DNA from: Colius striatus
Taxonomy: Eukaryota; Chordata; Aves; Coliiformes; Coliidae
NCBI RefSeq assembly: GCF_028858725.1
Contig: NC_084768.1
Span: 1,657,853-1,721,852, forward strand
Direction of reading: 5' to 3'
Length of the DNA stretch: 64,000 nucleotides
Shown: one piece after another, positions 11,211 through 23,049 of the stretch
Numbering within the stretch: position 1 is the stretch's first letter
Layout of the letters: each line of letters begins with the position of its first letter
Translations under genes and position numbers: made by a program
The notes under the pieces: model-generated
What the model saw: the letters and a program-made list of their open reading frames with translations, nothing else
Databases searched by the model: none
Told to the model about the DNA's origin: nothing

Positions 11211-14200
11211 GATCGGGGAGGGGTTTGAGGGGAGGAGGCTGATGCTATGGAGGGAGGGGGATGCTCTCGAGCACCTCGTGGTCTCCTTTTTAACCCCATT
11301 TTGTGCTCTTTTGGACCCAAATCAGCATCACCTCGGTCTCCCCCACCCTGAGGATGGGATCAAACACTCCCCTCCCCCAAACACCCCCCCGGGGAAAGCG
11401 ACATCAAACCTCATCTGGATCCTCCCCCAGGGGGATAAAATCTCACTGGAGCCAGGGGGTGGCTTGGAAAAGGATTTAAACACCCCAAAAGCTGTGTTTA
11501 AAGAGCCCCTGGGGTGGGGGTGGATGGGTGTGTTGAGGGGGGTCGAGGTGAGGCAAAATGAGCTGAGATGCTTCTCCAGTCACATCAGTCTCTAGAGGAA
11601 CCCCGCTCCTCCCCCCCCAAAAAGGCGCTTTGAAGGATGAAACCCCACGAGGAGTTTCAATCTGAGTGTTTGTGAGCAGGAACTCGTGACACCACCCCCC
11701 AAAACCCCCTCCCCCCACCCCATATTTACTGCTGCTCCCCCCAAAAACCGAGTCGCTTTGTTCCTCAAGCTCAGCCCGACTCAAACCCCAACGCTGAGGG
11801 AAGAGATGGAAGTTGACAAAGAGATAAGAGTCAATGGAACCAAGTACAGAAACGTAGCCAGAGGCCAGGAGGAACAGCCCAGCAGCTGTGGGGGAAGATT
11901 GCAACAGGCCTTGTGAATGTGTGGGGAACAAATCTCCAGGGTTTTCATGGCGAGCTGGCAGCGAGTGTGTGTGTGGGCCTCAGACTATCCTGTCTGCAAG
12001 CATCCAGTGTCTGCAGCGGGTGAGTTCAGCTGGGAACTGGCACTGTCCTGGCATAGAGTGCTATTTTTGTTATTCACTAGCAAGGCAAAGCCTGCTGAAG
12101 AGATCCCACGTGTTGATGTCTTGCTTTAGCGGGAAAAAGGTCTCCCTAAATCTCCTTTGGCTTGGGCTGAATGAGATCCTGAGGACGCGGCTGGTAGGAA
12201 CTGTTTGTGTGGGAGGATGGGGTTGTGTGTTGCTGATGGAAGGCAGAAGTGTTAATGGGAAAGCAAAGCAAGGCAGTTGTTAAAAGTGGATGGAGTGGAG
12301 AGAGACGGGAATCAGGGTGCTTTTGGCAGCAGAGACAGCCATGGGCAGAGTGAACAGTGGGCTGGGATCAGAGCCTGGAGGGGACTGGAGGAGACTCCCA
12401 AGTTGGGGAAGAAGAAACCACTTCAAATTTCTGCCTCTGACTCAAAAGAACTGACTGCTCATACAGAGAACTGACGTGGAAAGCCATGGTTGGGTGTTCT
12501 TGGGTGCCCTGTGTGACTTGTTGTGCTTTCCTTGTGCGTAGGGTGGTGGTTTGTGCCTGCAGCTGCTCTGTGCTGCTGGCTCCACATCCCTGTTGGTTTG
12601 CCAGCTGGAAGGCAAAGGGCTTCTCCTGGATAAAACCTACTTGTCTAATGTCAGAAGCTCCTCCTAATCTCTTTGTGCACTGGTAGAGAAGCAGTGGGGG
12701 GGTGGGGGGTTCAGGGCAGTGCCTGTGAAAGAGCCTTTGGGAGTTCCCGTCCCTTGACGCTCCGGTGGAGCAGGGAAGGGTTTGAGAAAGCCCTTTCCGT
12801 TGTTTGCCAAAGCAGGGGAGATGTTTCCAGCTTGTGTTTCTGATGTAGTAGAGCTGTGAGGCTGGGAGGAAAGACTGGGTAGGAGAGAATGTGCCTAGAT
12901 CCATGTCAAAGGAAGGTAAAATCAACAGCTGAGGAAGGGCCAGTGTAACTGTGCCAGGTTTTCTCTGTGTAAACGTTGACCTGAACTTTTACCAAAATGG
13001 ATTGGCTTGCACTGTTCCTCTCGTTCATGCCTGGGTCCAGGAGAGAAGGCAGCAGATGTACACACAGCTAGCTCCCTTTTCCTTGCCAGCCTGTCTCTTG
13101 GCTGGGACCCTGAGAAGGACCCTCATTCCAATTCATTCCTCATGGGCGTTGTTGAGGCTACTCCCAGACTCACTGGTACAGTCTAAAAGACCTGTTGGCT
13201 TTGGCCATGAGGTTGCTGTTACCATTCCCTTTGGAGTATCTGTACACACAACCCCTGTGCAAACACACCCAATGCACTTTGTTTTAGCTGAGTTTGCACT
13301 ATCTTGTTGCAACTTTCAGCTGGTTTCCTTCTGGTTTCTCTCCCAGCAGGTCAGCGAGGTCCCAGCTGGTCAGCTTCTCGTGTTCAACTCTTGTCAGCCA
13401 TGTCTCCACAGGAGCTTGTTCTGCTGCCCACAACCTGCTGGTCAGATTTCCCCAGGGGCAGCTCAAAGCCTGCACAGCAGGACACAGAGGCTGCCTGAAC
13501 CCTTTGTCTTTAGATGCCATGGAGCTCGATGACTATGATGGTGCCAGGCCTGGCTTGGCTTGGGAGTCAGGGAGGACCAAAACTCTTGTGTCACAGCTGG
13601 GCTGGGTCTGGGAAGGCAAATGGAGAAGAACAGAACAGTCACAGACGCTTCTGTCCTGGGCTGGGAGCCCTGCAAATGCTCTGGTTGCTCTCTGTGTGGA
13701 TTGTGTGTGGCCTCAGCCAGGCAGGCAGGAGCTTGCAGGTGACGGATGGGACTATTCCAGGCTGAAGTGAGCAGTCAGGATCCAGGCTGGGGAAGGTTTT
13801 CAAGGCAATTGGGTGCAGTTGCAGCCTCCTTGGTGGCTTACCCTTTGATGTCAGTGCTGTCCTCTAGTCCAATCATGCAGTATTTGTGCTGAGGCACATC
13901 CAGCACCAGGGGAGTTGTTCACACACTGCTGTGTACAGAGAATGGCTGCAGGTGCCTGGGGCTCGACTCATCTGGAAGGGAAAAGGAGATGCAGGTGGCC
14001 ATGGGGACTTGTCCTCTCCTAACATCTGGGAGCCAGGAGGTTGAGCAGCCAGAGATGGAGGGGATATCCCTGCCTTACTGCATGTCATGTTTTCAGTGAG
14101 TCTTGATCTCCCTTTTGTTAATGTTTCTGGTCTGGATTTACACCCAGACCCCAGCAGCTGTGATTCATTATTGCACATCTCGTGTCCTCTGCTTCCACAG

Positions 14201-14667
14201 GGGGTTCTGGGGCTCATCCATTCACTGTAACCGCTTGTGATAACAATTTGGTTTCTTCCTGCAGGGCTGTAGCAGTGTTTGTGCTGTCATGAATGGCTTT
14301 TTCTCCTTCTCTCAGCACCTTTGCAAGAGCTCTTTCCAGTTTTGCAGCCCCCAGCCGTGGGATAAAGGCTGTTACAGAGAGGTGGAGCTCTGTGCCACGT
14401 TCTGTCAGGGGGCTGTAACCATTTTCCTGTAGACTTCAGTAGCTTGGAGCTCCAGAGGCAGAGAGATATTGGCTCTGAGCTGTGGGGATGGAATTAATAC
14501 ACTTGGGATCCCCTCTTGAGCTCAGGTTGAGGGCAAATCCTCGAATGCCCTTTCTCCACCTCTCCAACGTTGCCCTGGCAGGGACAGGACGAGACTCCCC
14601 TGTTCCTCTGTATGGTCCCAAGCTTTCAATCGCCCGTTTCCATCCATTCTGTGACTTTGGAGGCTCT
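11211..14667. other. No recognisable gene
   Basis: Mixed sequence, GC-rich to about 11.8 kb and more neutral after. The longest open frame (12951-13532 +) has no recognised domain and no supporting splice sites. No RNA gene was recognised. Confidence 0.5.
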
Positions 14668-16018
14668 GTGGGTGTCATGGTTTGACATGACAGCCTTTTC
14701 TGGTATGGGGGAAGGGGCTGCAAAGATGGCTCCTGCAAGAAGTTGCTCACAACTCTCCCCAGCTCAGAAAAGGCTCACTTCTGGGGCTGAGCCAATTAGA
14801 CGCCTCCACGATCACTTTTTAAGAAGAAGCCGGAAGGGGAGGTGTCTTCCTCCATCTTCTTTCCTTCTTCTGCCCCTTCTTCTCTTCTTCTGGCTGGTGG
14901 TGGTGCAAGGAGTAGGAACGGTGAGAGAAACAACCATGCGGACTCCAAGGTCAGTGATGAAAGGGAGGAGGAGGTGTACTGTAGCAGAGACTCCCCTGCA
15001 TTCCATGGAGAGAACTGGTGAAGCTGAGATTTATTTTCATTTCTTTAAAGACCCCGCATCAGTGGTACAGACTCATTTTGATAATGAGCCCGCATCAGGG
15101 GCAGAAACTCATTTTGCTAAAGCTGACCCCGGACCAGGGGCAGCGATTCACTTCATTATAGGCCCTGAGCCAGGGACAGTGATTTTGGCCGGAGGAGGCC
15201 TTGTCCCGAAGGAGGGGCCCTTTATCACTATGGCCGGAGCAGGCCCTGTCCCGAGGAAGGGACCCAATATCCACAGCTGCAACTGTGGGGAGGAACCCAC
15301 GACAAAGCAGCTCATTAAACTTATGCCCAGAAGAGGCCTTGTCCTGAGAGAGGGACCCTGCAACTGCAGAAACTGCAACCGCGGTGAAGAATCCACGCCA
15401 GAGATATTCACCAAGGACTGTGTCCCGTGTGAGGGACCCTGTATCGGCAGAAGCCGCAGCTGCTGGGAACAACCCACACCAGAGAAGTTTGTTAAGGACT
15501 GTGTTCCTGGGGAGGAACCCCGTGTTGGAGCAGGGGAAGAATGCCAGGAGTTGTCCTCATCTGAGAAGACAGAAGCGGCAAAGCCCATCTGTGAGAGACT
15601 GACCACATCCCCCACTCCCTACCCCCCTGAGCTGTTGCGGGGGGAGGAGGTAGAGATATCGGGAGCAGTGAGCTGGGCCCGGGAAGAAAGGAGGGATGGG
15701 GGAGGGAGATCTTAAAGCTCTGGTTGTAATTTTCTCATCATCCTACTCCCTTTTTGCTTTTATTCTGTTCTGTTTCTTGTAGAATAAACTTTCCTACTTT
15801 CCTCTCTAAGTCGAGTACTGGAGTCTGTTTTGCCCAGAATCATAATTGGCAGTGAGCCCTCCCTGCCCTTGTCTCAATCCACAACAATCTTGCTTATCTT
15901 TTTACTCCCATTTCGCTGGGTCCTCCGCCATCTTAACGAGGGTGGGGGTGAATGGGGGCATCGAGCGAGAAACTGTCGTGGTGCTGTTGTGCTAGCTGGG
16001 CCAAACCACGACAGTGGG
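14668..16018. mobile_element. Solo-type LTR of an endogenous retrovirus (ERVL-like), with target duplication
   Basis: Fossil LTR at 14673-16013 (1341 bp). It begins TGTCATGGTTTG and ends CCAAACCACGACA, a near-perfect terminal inverted repeat. The flanking 5-bp duplication GTGGG (14668-14672 and 16014-16018) marks an insertion event and fits class III/ERVL-type integration. An AATAAA lies near 15782. The centre contains imperfect ~100-bp internal repeats with shared pieces such as GAGGGACCCTG and CACCAGAGA. No internal retroviral genes or second LTR are present, so it is a recombined solo LTR. The exact target duplication and clean ends suggest moderate to young age. Confidence 0.8.
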
Positions 16019-16775
16019 CATTTCCACTTCCCAGCCCCTAGAGTCAGGCTGTCAGTAGCTCTGCTCTCTGAGCACACACAGGAGTCTCCTTTCAGACCCG
16101 TGACAGACCCTCTGTGGCGTAGGGTCAGGATCCTTTCCCTTTTCAGTGACAGTTGCCCACGGAGATGCCCGTCCTTGTGCCACTGAGGATGCAGTGGGAC
16201 AGATACCCAGGAGAGCTGACTTCTGGTAGAGGATGGGCTGTCAGTGTGGATCCAACAGGCTGCTTTGCCTCTGCTGCTCTAGTCTGGACTGTGGCTACAG
16301 CCAAATTAGGGAATGAGTAGGTATAACCCATGTCCCACCACAGGCTCATAAGCACAGCTACCAGGTTAAACCCTCGGCTTCCAAGTCACTCTTACCAGGA
16401 AAAAGAAAGACAGAGACAGCAAAAATAACTATCCCTTGGATATAGAGGGCAGCACTGAAATCAAAAGGGAGTGCTGAGCCTGGAATCCCGAAAGCCATTT
16501 AAAACCCAGGCACTCCTGGAAGCTCCCTTGTCAGCCCTGCCAGCGTGTAATGAAAGCATTGGAGCAAGTGCTACTTAAAACACCCACAGCTGGCTGCAGG
16601 AGTCTGAAAATGCAGCGCTGCAGAAGGTTTATGTGACAGTTTGCATATCAAAAGGACACAGTCAACTGGAAAAAAACCAGCAGGTTTTGTTTTTTTACTG
16701 GGGTCTGGTCACTTCATATGAGGAAGCAAGTAGGAGGGAGCACACAGTTTGGGCTGCCTACAGCACAGGATGGTC
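16019..16775. other. No recognisable gene
   Basis: Unique-looking sequence between the LTR and a CR1 fragment; no domain, exon or RNA gene seen. Confidence 0.5.
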
Positions 16776-16779
16776 ATGT

Positions 16780-17475
16780 TTCACACTGCTGGAGAGCAGC
16801 TCTGCAGAGAGCTGGGAGTGCCCGTGGGTAATGAACTGACCATGAGCCAGCAACATGCCCTCGTGGGCAAGAAGCCAATGGCAGCCTGGGGGCATCAAGA
16901 AGACTGGGGACAGCAGGTTGAGGGAGGTTCTGCTCCCCCTCTGCTCTGCCCTGGTGAGGCCTCATCTGGAGTCCTCTGTCCAGTTCTGGGCTCCTCAGCT
17001 CAAGAGGGACAGGGAACTGCTGGAGAGAGTTGAGCAGAGGGCCACAGAGATGATCAGGGGACTGGAGCATCTTTCATACGAGGAAAGGCTGCAGGACCTG
17101 GGGCTGTTCAGCCTGGAGGAGACTGAGGGGGCATCACATTACTAGTTACAAATATCTCAATGCTGGGTGTCAGGAGGTTGGGACATCCCTCCTTTCTATT
17201 GTATCCAGCAAGGGGGAGAGAGGTGATGGGATAAACCTGGAACACAAACAGTTCCATTTAAACCTAAGAAAAGCCTGTTTCAGTGTTTCAGGGAGGGAGC
17301 CCTGGCCCAGGCTGCCCAGGGAGGGTGTAGAGGCTCCTTCCTTGGAGCTCTTCAAGACCCACCTGGACACGTTCCTGTGTGACCTGATCTAGGTGGGAGC
17401 TGTTTCTGCAGGGAGGTTGGACTAGATGATCTCTAAAGGTCCCTTCCAACCCCACCATGCTGTGACTGTATGATT
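16780..17475 (+). mobile_element. CR1 LINE 3' fragment
   Basis: Carries the typical CR1 tail: GAGCCAGCAACATGCCCTCG, then TGGTGAGGCCTCATCTGGAG, then AGGCTGCCCAGGGAGGGTGT, ending GGTCCCTTCCAACCCCACCA and TGTGACTGTATGATT. It covers the end of ORF2 and the 3' UTR, is heavily diverged, and is truncated at the 5' side as most CR1 copies are. Confidence 0.9.
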
Positions 17476-18160
17476 TGGTGGAGTTTTAGGGGAAAGAAGT
17501 GAGTTTTAAAGGGAACTTTAAAGGACTTCTCTGGGGAGAAATTGGGGTTTTGCTGGAGTGTGAAGTGAAAAAAATAGATCTTAAGTGCATTTGTGAGTAA
17601 GTGTGATTTTCAGTGGACTTCAGAAAGAAAACCTGTCTTTCAGGTGGAATTCTAAGGGAAAAATGGGGTATTGGTTGGAGTTTTGACAGCAAGTGGGGTT
17701 GAGGTGGCCTGCCTAGATAAAAAGTGGCTTTTAGGGGGCATTCTGAAGGAAAACTGGGTTTTAGAATTCTGAGAGGAAAAGTGGTTTGAGGTGGACATGT
17801 AAGGAAAAGTGGGGATTTATTGCCTTTTGGGGAAGGGGAAAAGTGGGTTTTTGGGGGAAAAAGCACATTTCTGGTTCTGAGTGGGAAAGAGCTTGGAGGT
17901 GGATCTCTTGGGTGAGATGTTGGGTGTTGGGTGGATTTCTGAGAGGAAAAATAATGTCTCATGGACTTGTGAGGGGAAAAGTTGGGTTGAGATGGAATGT
18001 GGAGTGGATAAGAAGGCTTTAGGCTGACCTGTGAGGGAAAAGGAGTGGGTTTTAGGTAGAAATCTGAGAAAAAGTTTGTTGAGGAGTCTGGGAGAGGGAG
18101 GAAAGTGGGTTTCAAATGAACTTCTAAGGATAAAGAAGTAGGGTTTAGGTAGATTTCTGT
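17476..18160. repeat. Degenerate ~40-50-bp tandem array
   Basis: Loose repetition of units like GGTGGACTTCTGAGGGAAAA followed by GTGGGTTTTAGG. Decay is advanced; the long minus-strand frames through it are compositional. It borders the 3' end of the KH gene. Confidence 0.65.
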
Positions 18161-18273
18161 CAGGTCCCCGGATGCACCCCAAGCCAGGGCCACCCACAGG
18201 GGACATTTTGGGGGTGAAAACGTTTCTGTTGAGTTCCCTTGGCTGCCAGGGTTTCTCTGCTCCAGGATGAGAC

Positions 18274-18279
18274 TTTATT
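18274..18279 (-). terminator. Poly(A) signal of the KH-domain gene
   Basis: TTTATT on the + strand, i.e. AATAAA on the minus strand, 177 bases past the stop codon of the KH gene. Confidence 0.6.
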
Positions 18280-18455
18280 TCAAAGTATATCCACAGAGTT
18301 GGAATAAACAGAAACAGATTAACCACCATGGGGCTGGGCAGGAACTGGCAATTCCTCTTCGTTCTCTCTGCAGAGAGCAGTCAGGCATCTAGAACTTTGC
18401 AGTGCTGAGGTTGGAAGGACGTGTGGCTGGTGCAGGGGGACGCAGAGGGCAGATG

Positions 18456-20175
18456 TTATTGGTGGCTGACGTGGAACCTCTCGGCCATCAGGCTCAGCGC
18501 TCTGTCGACCTGATGGGGGAGGCCTGGAAGAACAAAGCCCACAGAAAGAAAGTCAGCAGCACAGGCAGGCTGAGGATACCCACCCCTGCCCCGGGAAGCA
18601 ATCCAGCTGCCAGAAACCTCCTGTGCTGCATCAACAAGCTCAGTGGCTTTGATGTCAGGTTCTGTGGCCAATCTGTTCCAATGGCAGCAGCTCACACCCC
18701 CAGGCCCCTGCCCAACAGCTCTGTCCTCCAGTGTGAACCCATCTCGCTGGCAGACACTTTTCAGCCACAATTCCTCCAACATCCTTCCCAGACCAGACTG
18801 CCTGTGCTGATACACATCCCACAGCTGCTCCTGCAAGCCCCAAGGGACCCTGCCAAAGGGGTTGGTGCAGCTCCAGCAGCCAAAGCTGTTCAAATGCATT
18901 GTCAGCCCCAGAGCACAGGCTTCCCGTGCCCAGGCCCAGGCCATTGGCCGCATCCCTCTGCTGGAACAGCCCTGAGCAGAACACTTTGGCAAAAGCACCG
19001 GCCTCCCCAAGCCCCTGAACCCACTTCAGTTCCTTGCCCGTCTCATGAGGAGGCATTCCTCTTACCTTTGATGAGACAGATTTCAGAGTCACGGAGATGA
19101 GGGAGCGTCCAGACGGAAACTTTGGCCCCAGACTCTTTACTCAAGGCATTAATAAACTGTCCTTGTTTGCCAACCAAGTGTCTCACTAATGCCTTGAGAG
19201 GACGGACAAGAAAGCAAGAGTCAGGCAGAGAAATGTAGCTCAACCACCACTGTCCCCTGGGCCTTCTTTTTCCCATATTCCCAGTTCCCACAGCTCATTC
19301 TGAGGGTGGGTTTGCACAGGCAGTTGAATCGTGACCCTCCTAAAGAGGGGAAGAAAGCAACTCATCCCCTGCTCTCAGGGACTGTGAACCCTCAAAGCCT
19401 TCTGAAGGCTTTCAGAGCATCGCACTGACAGATCAGTGTGGAAGGTGATGGAGAAGGACTCCGACAACCACCAAAGTCACCAGCAGGCCCCTTGGTTACA
19501 GCTGTGCTCTGGTTCTTCATTGCTGCTGGGTCCTGATGGGAGTTCAACACTGAAACCTTCGTTGGTTGGCTGTTGATCCCCCTGGGATGGCACTGAGATT
19601 TTACCAGACTGGAAGATGCAGAAGATGGCTGTGTAGAGCAGGACAGTGGCTGCTTACCTTTGGCACCTCTATTTCCCTGGCAATGATGTCGGACTGCCTG
19701 GATTTTCTTCTGCAGTGAGACTTCTGGCCAGTCCCTGTCTTCCTCACGGGACAGCCAGTGTCCCCCAAGCCCCAGTCAGTCCCATTTACACCTGCAAGAC
19801 AGGCACCCGTGTCAGCATTCAGACAGCCCACACAATGCAGCTCCCAGACACCAGGCCAGGAAAAGAGATCCTTTCATACAGAGGCGACCCTGAGTTCCCA
19901 GCATAATGTGAGCTGAGCCAACGCCAGCATGGAGCTACTGCTGCAGCAAGCTCTGCTGCATTTCCCCACGGCTTCATTGCGACTCTTCACGGGGGTCTCA
20001 GCATGCAGGGAGAAGACCCCAGTGCTGACCAAAACTGCCCCAACTATAGCAGCAGCCGTCTGTCTCGGCCCCGGCCCAGCCAGGTGCCGAGCAGCCCGGC
20101 ACAGCCCTTACCTGACGCACCACGCGCGTCGCTGCCCGCCGCCAGCAGCCCCGCAGCATCCCTGCTGGCAGCCAT
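18456..20175 (-). CDS. AKAP1-like: Small four-exon KH-domain gene, AKAP1-like KH only
   Basis: Exons 20112-20175, 19658-19791, 19066-19192 and 18456-18523 have GT/AG borders, phases 1/0/1 that match at every junction, and total 393 bp = 130 residues plus TAA. The ATG is at 20175-20173 in a CpG-rich segment. Residues ~63-128 form a KH domain: IEVPK, then LVRHLVGKQGQFINALSKES (GXXG loop GKQG at 74-77), SGAKVSVWTLP, EICLIKG and VDRALSLMAERF. From memory this follows AKAP1 (EVPK...LVGRLIGKQGR...SGAKIYISTLPY...HHVDKALNLI) better than other KH families. AKAP1 is a ~900-residue mitochondrial anchor with KH plus Tudor; here the kinase-anchor part, membrane anchor and Tudor are all absent. Predicted role: a free RNA-binding KH module. 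It could be a truncated copy; intact frame, splice sites and poly(A) signal argue for expression. Confidence 0.75.
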
Positions 20176-20200
20176 GTGCTCAACTGCTCAGCGGCTCTAC
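20040..20200 (-). promoter_or_regulatory. CpG-rich promoter/first-exon zone of the KH gene
   Basis: Local CpG cluster (about 20060-20170, including CACGCGCGTC) around the ATG exon, in otherwise CpG-poor surroundings. This is typical of a vertebrate promoter. Confidence 0.45.
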
Positions 20201-20399
20201 AAGATCAGCCATGTCCTGATGCTTGTGCTGCCACAAGGGAACCAGTTCCTAACGCCAATATTTCAGATACCAAACACTTACAAATGTGTTCTTGCAGATT
20301 TCTGGCTGAATGACGCTTCTGTGCTCTGATGCTTCTGTAACATCTGCAATTCATTTGACACCTGGGCCAACAGCCTGATATTGTTTGACAAACGCTGGG

Positions 20400-20975
20400 T
20401 TTTGGGTGAACTTTGCTCATTCGACTCTCATTATAGCACCGAAACACAGCTCCATCCCAAAGCCCACCCAGCTCCAAGGTGCCACCAGCCCTCACTGAGC
20501 ATGTGCTCTGCATTGTCCTTACCCCACACCTTTAAAAGCAAAGTGAGAGCATTACACAGCAATCCAGATGAAGGTCTGTGTGACCAGAGGCACTCCAGCC
20601 CCACCTCACAGGGAAAGAGACTGCAAAAATGGCTTAAGAAAGGGGCTGTTAGGGAAGACACCATCGTGAATCCGTCAGGGAAGGTTCCAGCTCAGGCTGC
20701 CTCTGACTCCTGGGAGCAGCCGACGGCTGCACCTCTCTGCCCCCACAGGGACGCCTCTGGCTCGGAGCTGGTTGTGCCGAGGGCTGGCTGGGGAAGCTCA
20801 GAAATCCTCTGCATAGTCGCTTCTCTCATCTCCTGCTGCACCATTCGCAGCCTCAACATCTGCACATGCTTTGGCAGACGCTGGATCCATCCCCAGCAGC
20901 CCACCAGCACCTGGGGAACCTGTTGCTGCCATCAACTGCACCGTGGGTTCAGCTGGGTGTCAGAGTCCCAGCGAA
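20400..20975. other. Unassigned stretch with one helix-like minus-strand frame
   Basis: On the minus strand, 20910-20692 reads a charged, heptad-like segment (RLPKHVQMLRLRMVQQEMRE) ending in a stop. No family or splice support is recognised. Otherwise nothing is seen. Confidence 0.3.
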
Positions 20976-21402
20976 GCTGGGGAAGGGTCATGAGAACAGG
21001 TCTGATGAGGAGAGGCTCAGGGAGCTGGCGATGTTGAGCCCAGAGGAGGCTGAGAGGAGACAGGATCACTCTCTACAGCTGCCTGAAGGGGGTTGTAGTG
21101 AGGTGGGGGTCGAGCTCTTCTCTCCAGAACACGAGGAAACAGGTTTAAGGGGTTTAAGCTGCGCCAGGGCAGGTTCAGGTTGGACACCAGGAAGAAGTTT
21201 GTCACCCAGAGGGTTATGAAGCACTGGGACGGGCTGCCCAGGGAGCTGATGCAGTCCCCACCCCTGGAGATATTCACAAGTCGTGTAGATGAAGCGCTGA
21301 GGGATGTGGTTCAGCGATGGGCCTGGCAGTGTGAGGTGAGGGCTTGGACTCGATCATCTGAGAGGCCTTTTCCAACCATAACAATTCCATGGTTCTATGA
21401 CA
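20976..21402 (+). mobile_element. CR1 LINE 3' fragment
   Basis: Contains GATGAGGAGAGGCTCAGGGA, then TTGGACACCAGGAAGAAGTT, then GGGCTGCCCAGGGAGCTGAT, ending with CCTTTTCCAACC and GGTTCTATGA. Diverged 5'-truncated copy of a different CR1 subtype from the one at 16780. Confidence 0.9.
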
Positions 21403-21579
21403 GAGGTAGGAAAGCTGCGGCTGGGTTCTTCCTTGTGTGCCTCAGTGCCCACCCCATCTCTCTGGCCTGCACCCTGCATTTGTTCATCTGGGCTGAGCAG
21501 ACGAACTGCACACGACTGAGGGCAGCTCCCACACCTAAAGGCCTGGGAAGGTAGAACTTGGCTGGCTCAGTCCTCAATC

Positions 21580-22215
21580 TGGGACCCAAGACCTCCTGGT
21601 TTGCATCCAAAACCTCATTTTTAGCTTCCAAAGCGGTACTTTTTGGAACAAAGCTTCATTTTCGTCATTCAAAGCGAGAGGTTTTGCTTCCAAACCCTCC
21701 TCTGGGGGCCCAAATCCTCCTTTTTAGCTTCCAATGCCTTATTTTGAGGCCTAAGCCCCCATGTAAATCTTTCAAATCTCACTTAGTGACCCAAACCCTT
21801 ATTCCCAAAGCCTGATTGTCACATTCCAAACCTTGGGTTTAGATTTCAAATCATCCTCTTCTAGGTCCAAACCATCACCTGTATTTTCAAAGTCTCATTT
21901 TTCTGCTCAAACCCTCATTTCTTAGCTTCCAAACACTCAATTTTAACCTCAAAAGGCTTGTGTTGTGTCCCAGATGCTCATTTTGAGCTTCCAAAGCCTC
22001 TTTTTTGCCTTTTTTAACCTTATTGCTTGGAACACAGTCCTCCAGGTTTATATTCCAAAGTCTCACTTTGTGGCCCAAGTTGTTCTTTTTAGCTTTAACC
22101 TGTTCCTTTTCAGCTTTCAATCCCTCATTCTCAGGTCTCAACCTCAGTTATCAGCATCTAAAGCCTTGTTTTAGCTTTCTAACACACCTTGTTGGGTAAA
22201 CCCCCTCCTTTTGAG
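21580..22215. repeat. Degenerate ~35-45-bp tandem array
   Basis: Repeating CCTCATTTTTAGCTTCCAAA-like units with alternating 'cccaaacc' and 'ttccaaagc' phrases. Ancient minisatellite; no gene inside. Confidence 0.65.
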
Positions 22216-22639
22216 CTGCCAAGGCCTCCCCTTGGAGGGCACAAGCAGGAGCTGGGCAGATGCTGCCCTTGTGTGTCTCTGTGCACGTGCAGCCACTCAC
22301 ACCCGAGGCTGCACATGGGCAGTGCCTGGGGGTACCCAGGGAGGGCCTTGGGTGGCCACCCCTGTGTCAGCATGTGCCCGGCACCCCGTGTCCCGTCCCT
22401 GCCCACCACACAGCACACACCGGCCCCAGCCTCTCGCCCCCCGCCCTGCAGGGAGCCCTCAGCGCTGAGAAGGGCCCCTGAGCTCAGCCTTCTCCTCTGC
22501 AGGGCCGCAGCCTCTGCTGCCACAGCCATGTGCCGGCCCCTCAGCACTCGGCCCCTCGGGGCCTGTGTCCAGCAGCTCCCGTCTCTCTGGCCCTGCCTCT
22601 GCCTCTGCCTGTGGCTCAGGGGCTTTGCAGCACAGGGCG

Positions 22640-22880
22640 GGAGGGGCCAGAGCCCGCCCTGAGGCGCCGCCGCCTCTGATTGGCTGCGGGGCTGTCACTG
22701 CCCTGCCTGGTCCCGCCCTCCCTGAGGCGTCGCCGCCTCCGATTGGCTGCCGCCCACACGTCAATCAGGGCTGTTCCCGCCTGCTGCGCTGCCATTGGCT
22801 GCCCCGGGGCTGGGCGCTGAGGGAGCCTCTGGCACAGACACACTGAGGCACAGACAGTGCTGCTGGGCGGGGGAATGAGC
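22640..22880. promoter_or_regulatory. CCAAT-box-rich CpG promoter-like block without an assigned gene
   Basis: Three GATTGGCTGC/CATTGGCTGC motifs (inverted CCAAT; about 22677, 22740 and 22793), each followed by GC-rich sequence, with CCCGCC boxes and a CACACGTCAATCA element between them. A ~62-bp tandem duplication (GCCGCCTC-GATTGGCTGC) produced at least two of the boxes. This is typical of NF-Y-driven housekeeping or bidirectional promoters, but neither flank shows a recognisable first exon. Confidence 0.5.
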
Positions 22881-23049
22881 TGTGAGTGCCCTTGGCTGGC
22901 CCAGCAATGAACAGGGACGGCTGCCAGCCCAGGGCTACAGCTCCCACGTGCCCCGGGGCCTCCTTCCTGCTGCCTGACCCTGCAGGGACACCAGCCCCTG
23001 GCCAGGCCCCCCTGACCCTGCAGCCCCATGGCCGCCTCCCCGGGGCTGC

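Noticed and set aside
12951-13770. Overlapping + strand frames of 158-193 codons
   Set aside because: No domain, no consistent splice sites, and several frames are open together, which suggests chance.
14570-15715. 381-codon + strand frame
   Set aside because: It starts in flanking DNA and lies almost wholly inside the fossil LTR; no known protein domain, so it is not called a gene.
17486-18329. Ser/Pro-rich minus-strand frames downstream of the KH gene
   Set aside because: They lie in a degenerate repeat array; the KH gene ends before them with stop and poly(A) signal.
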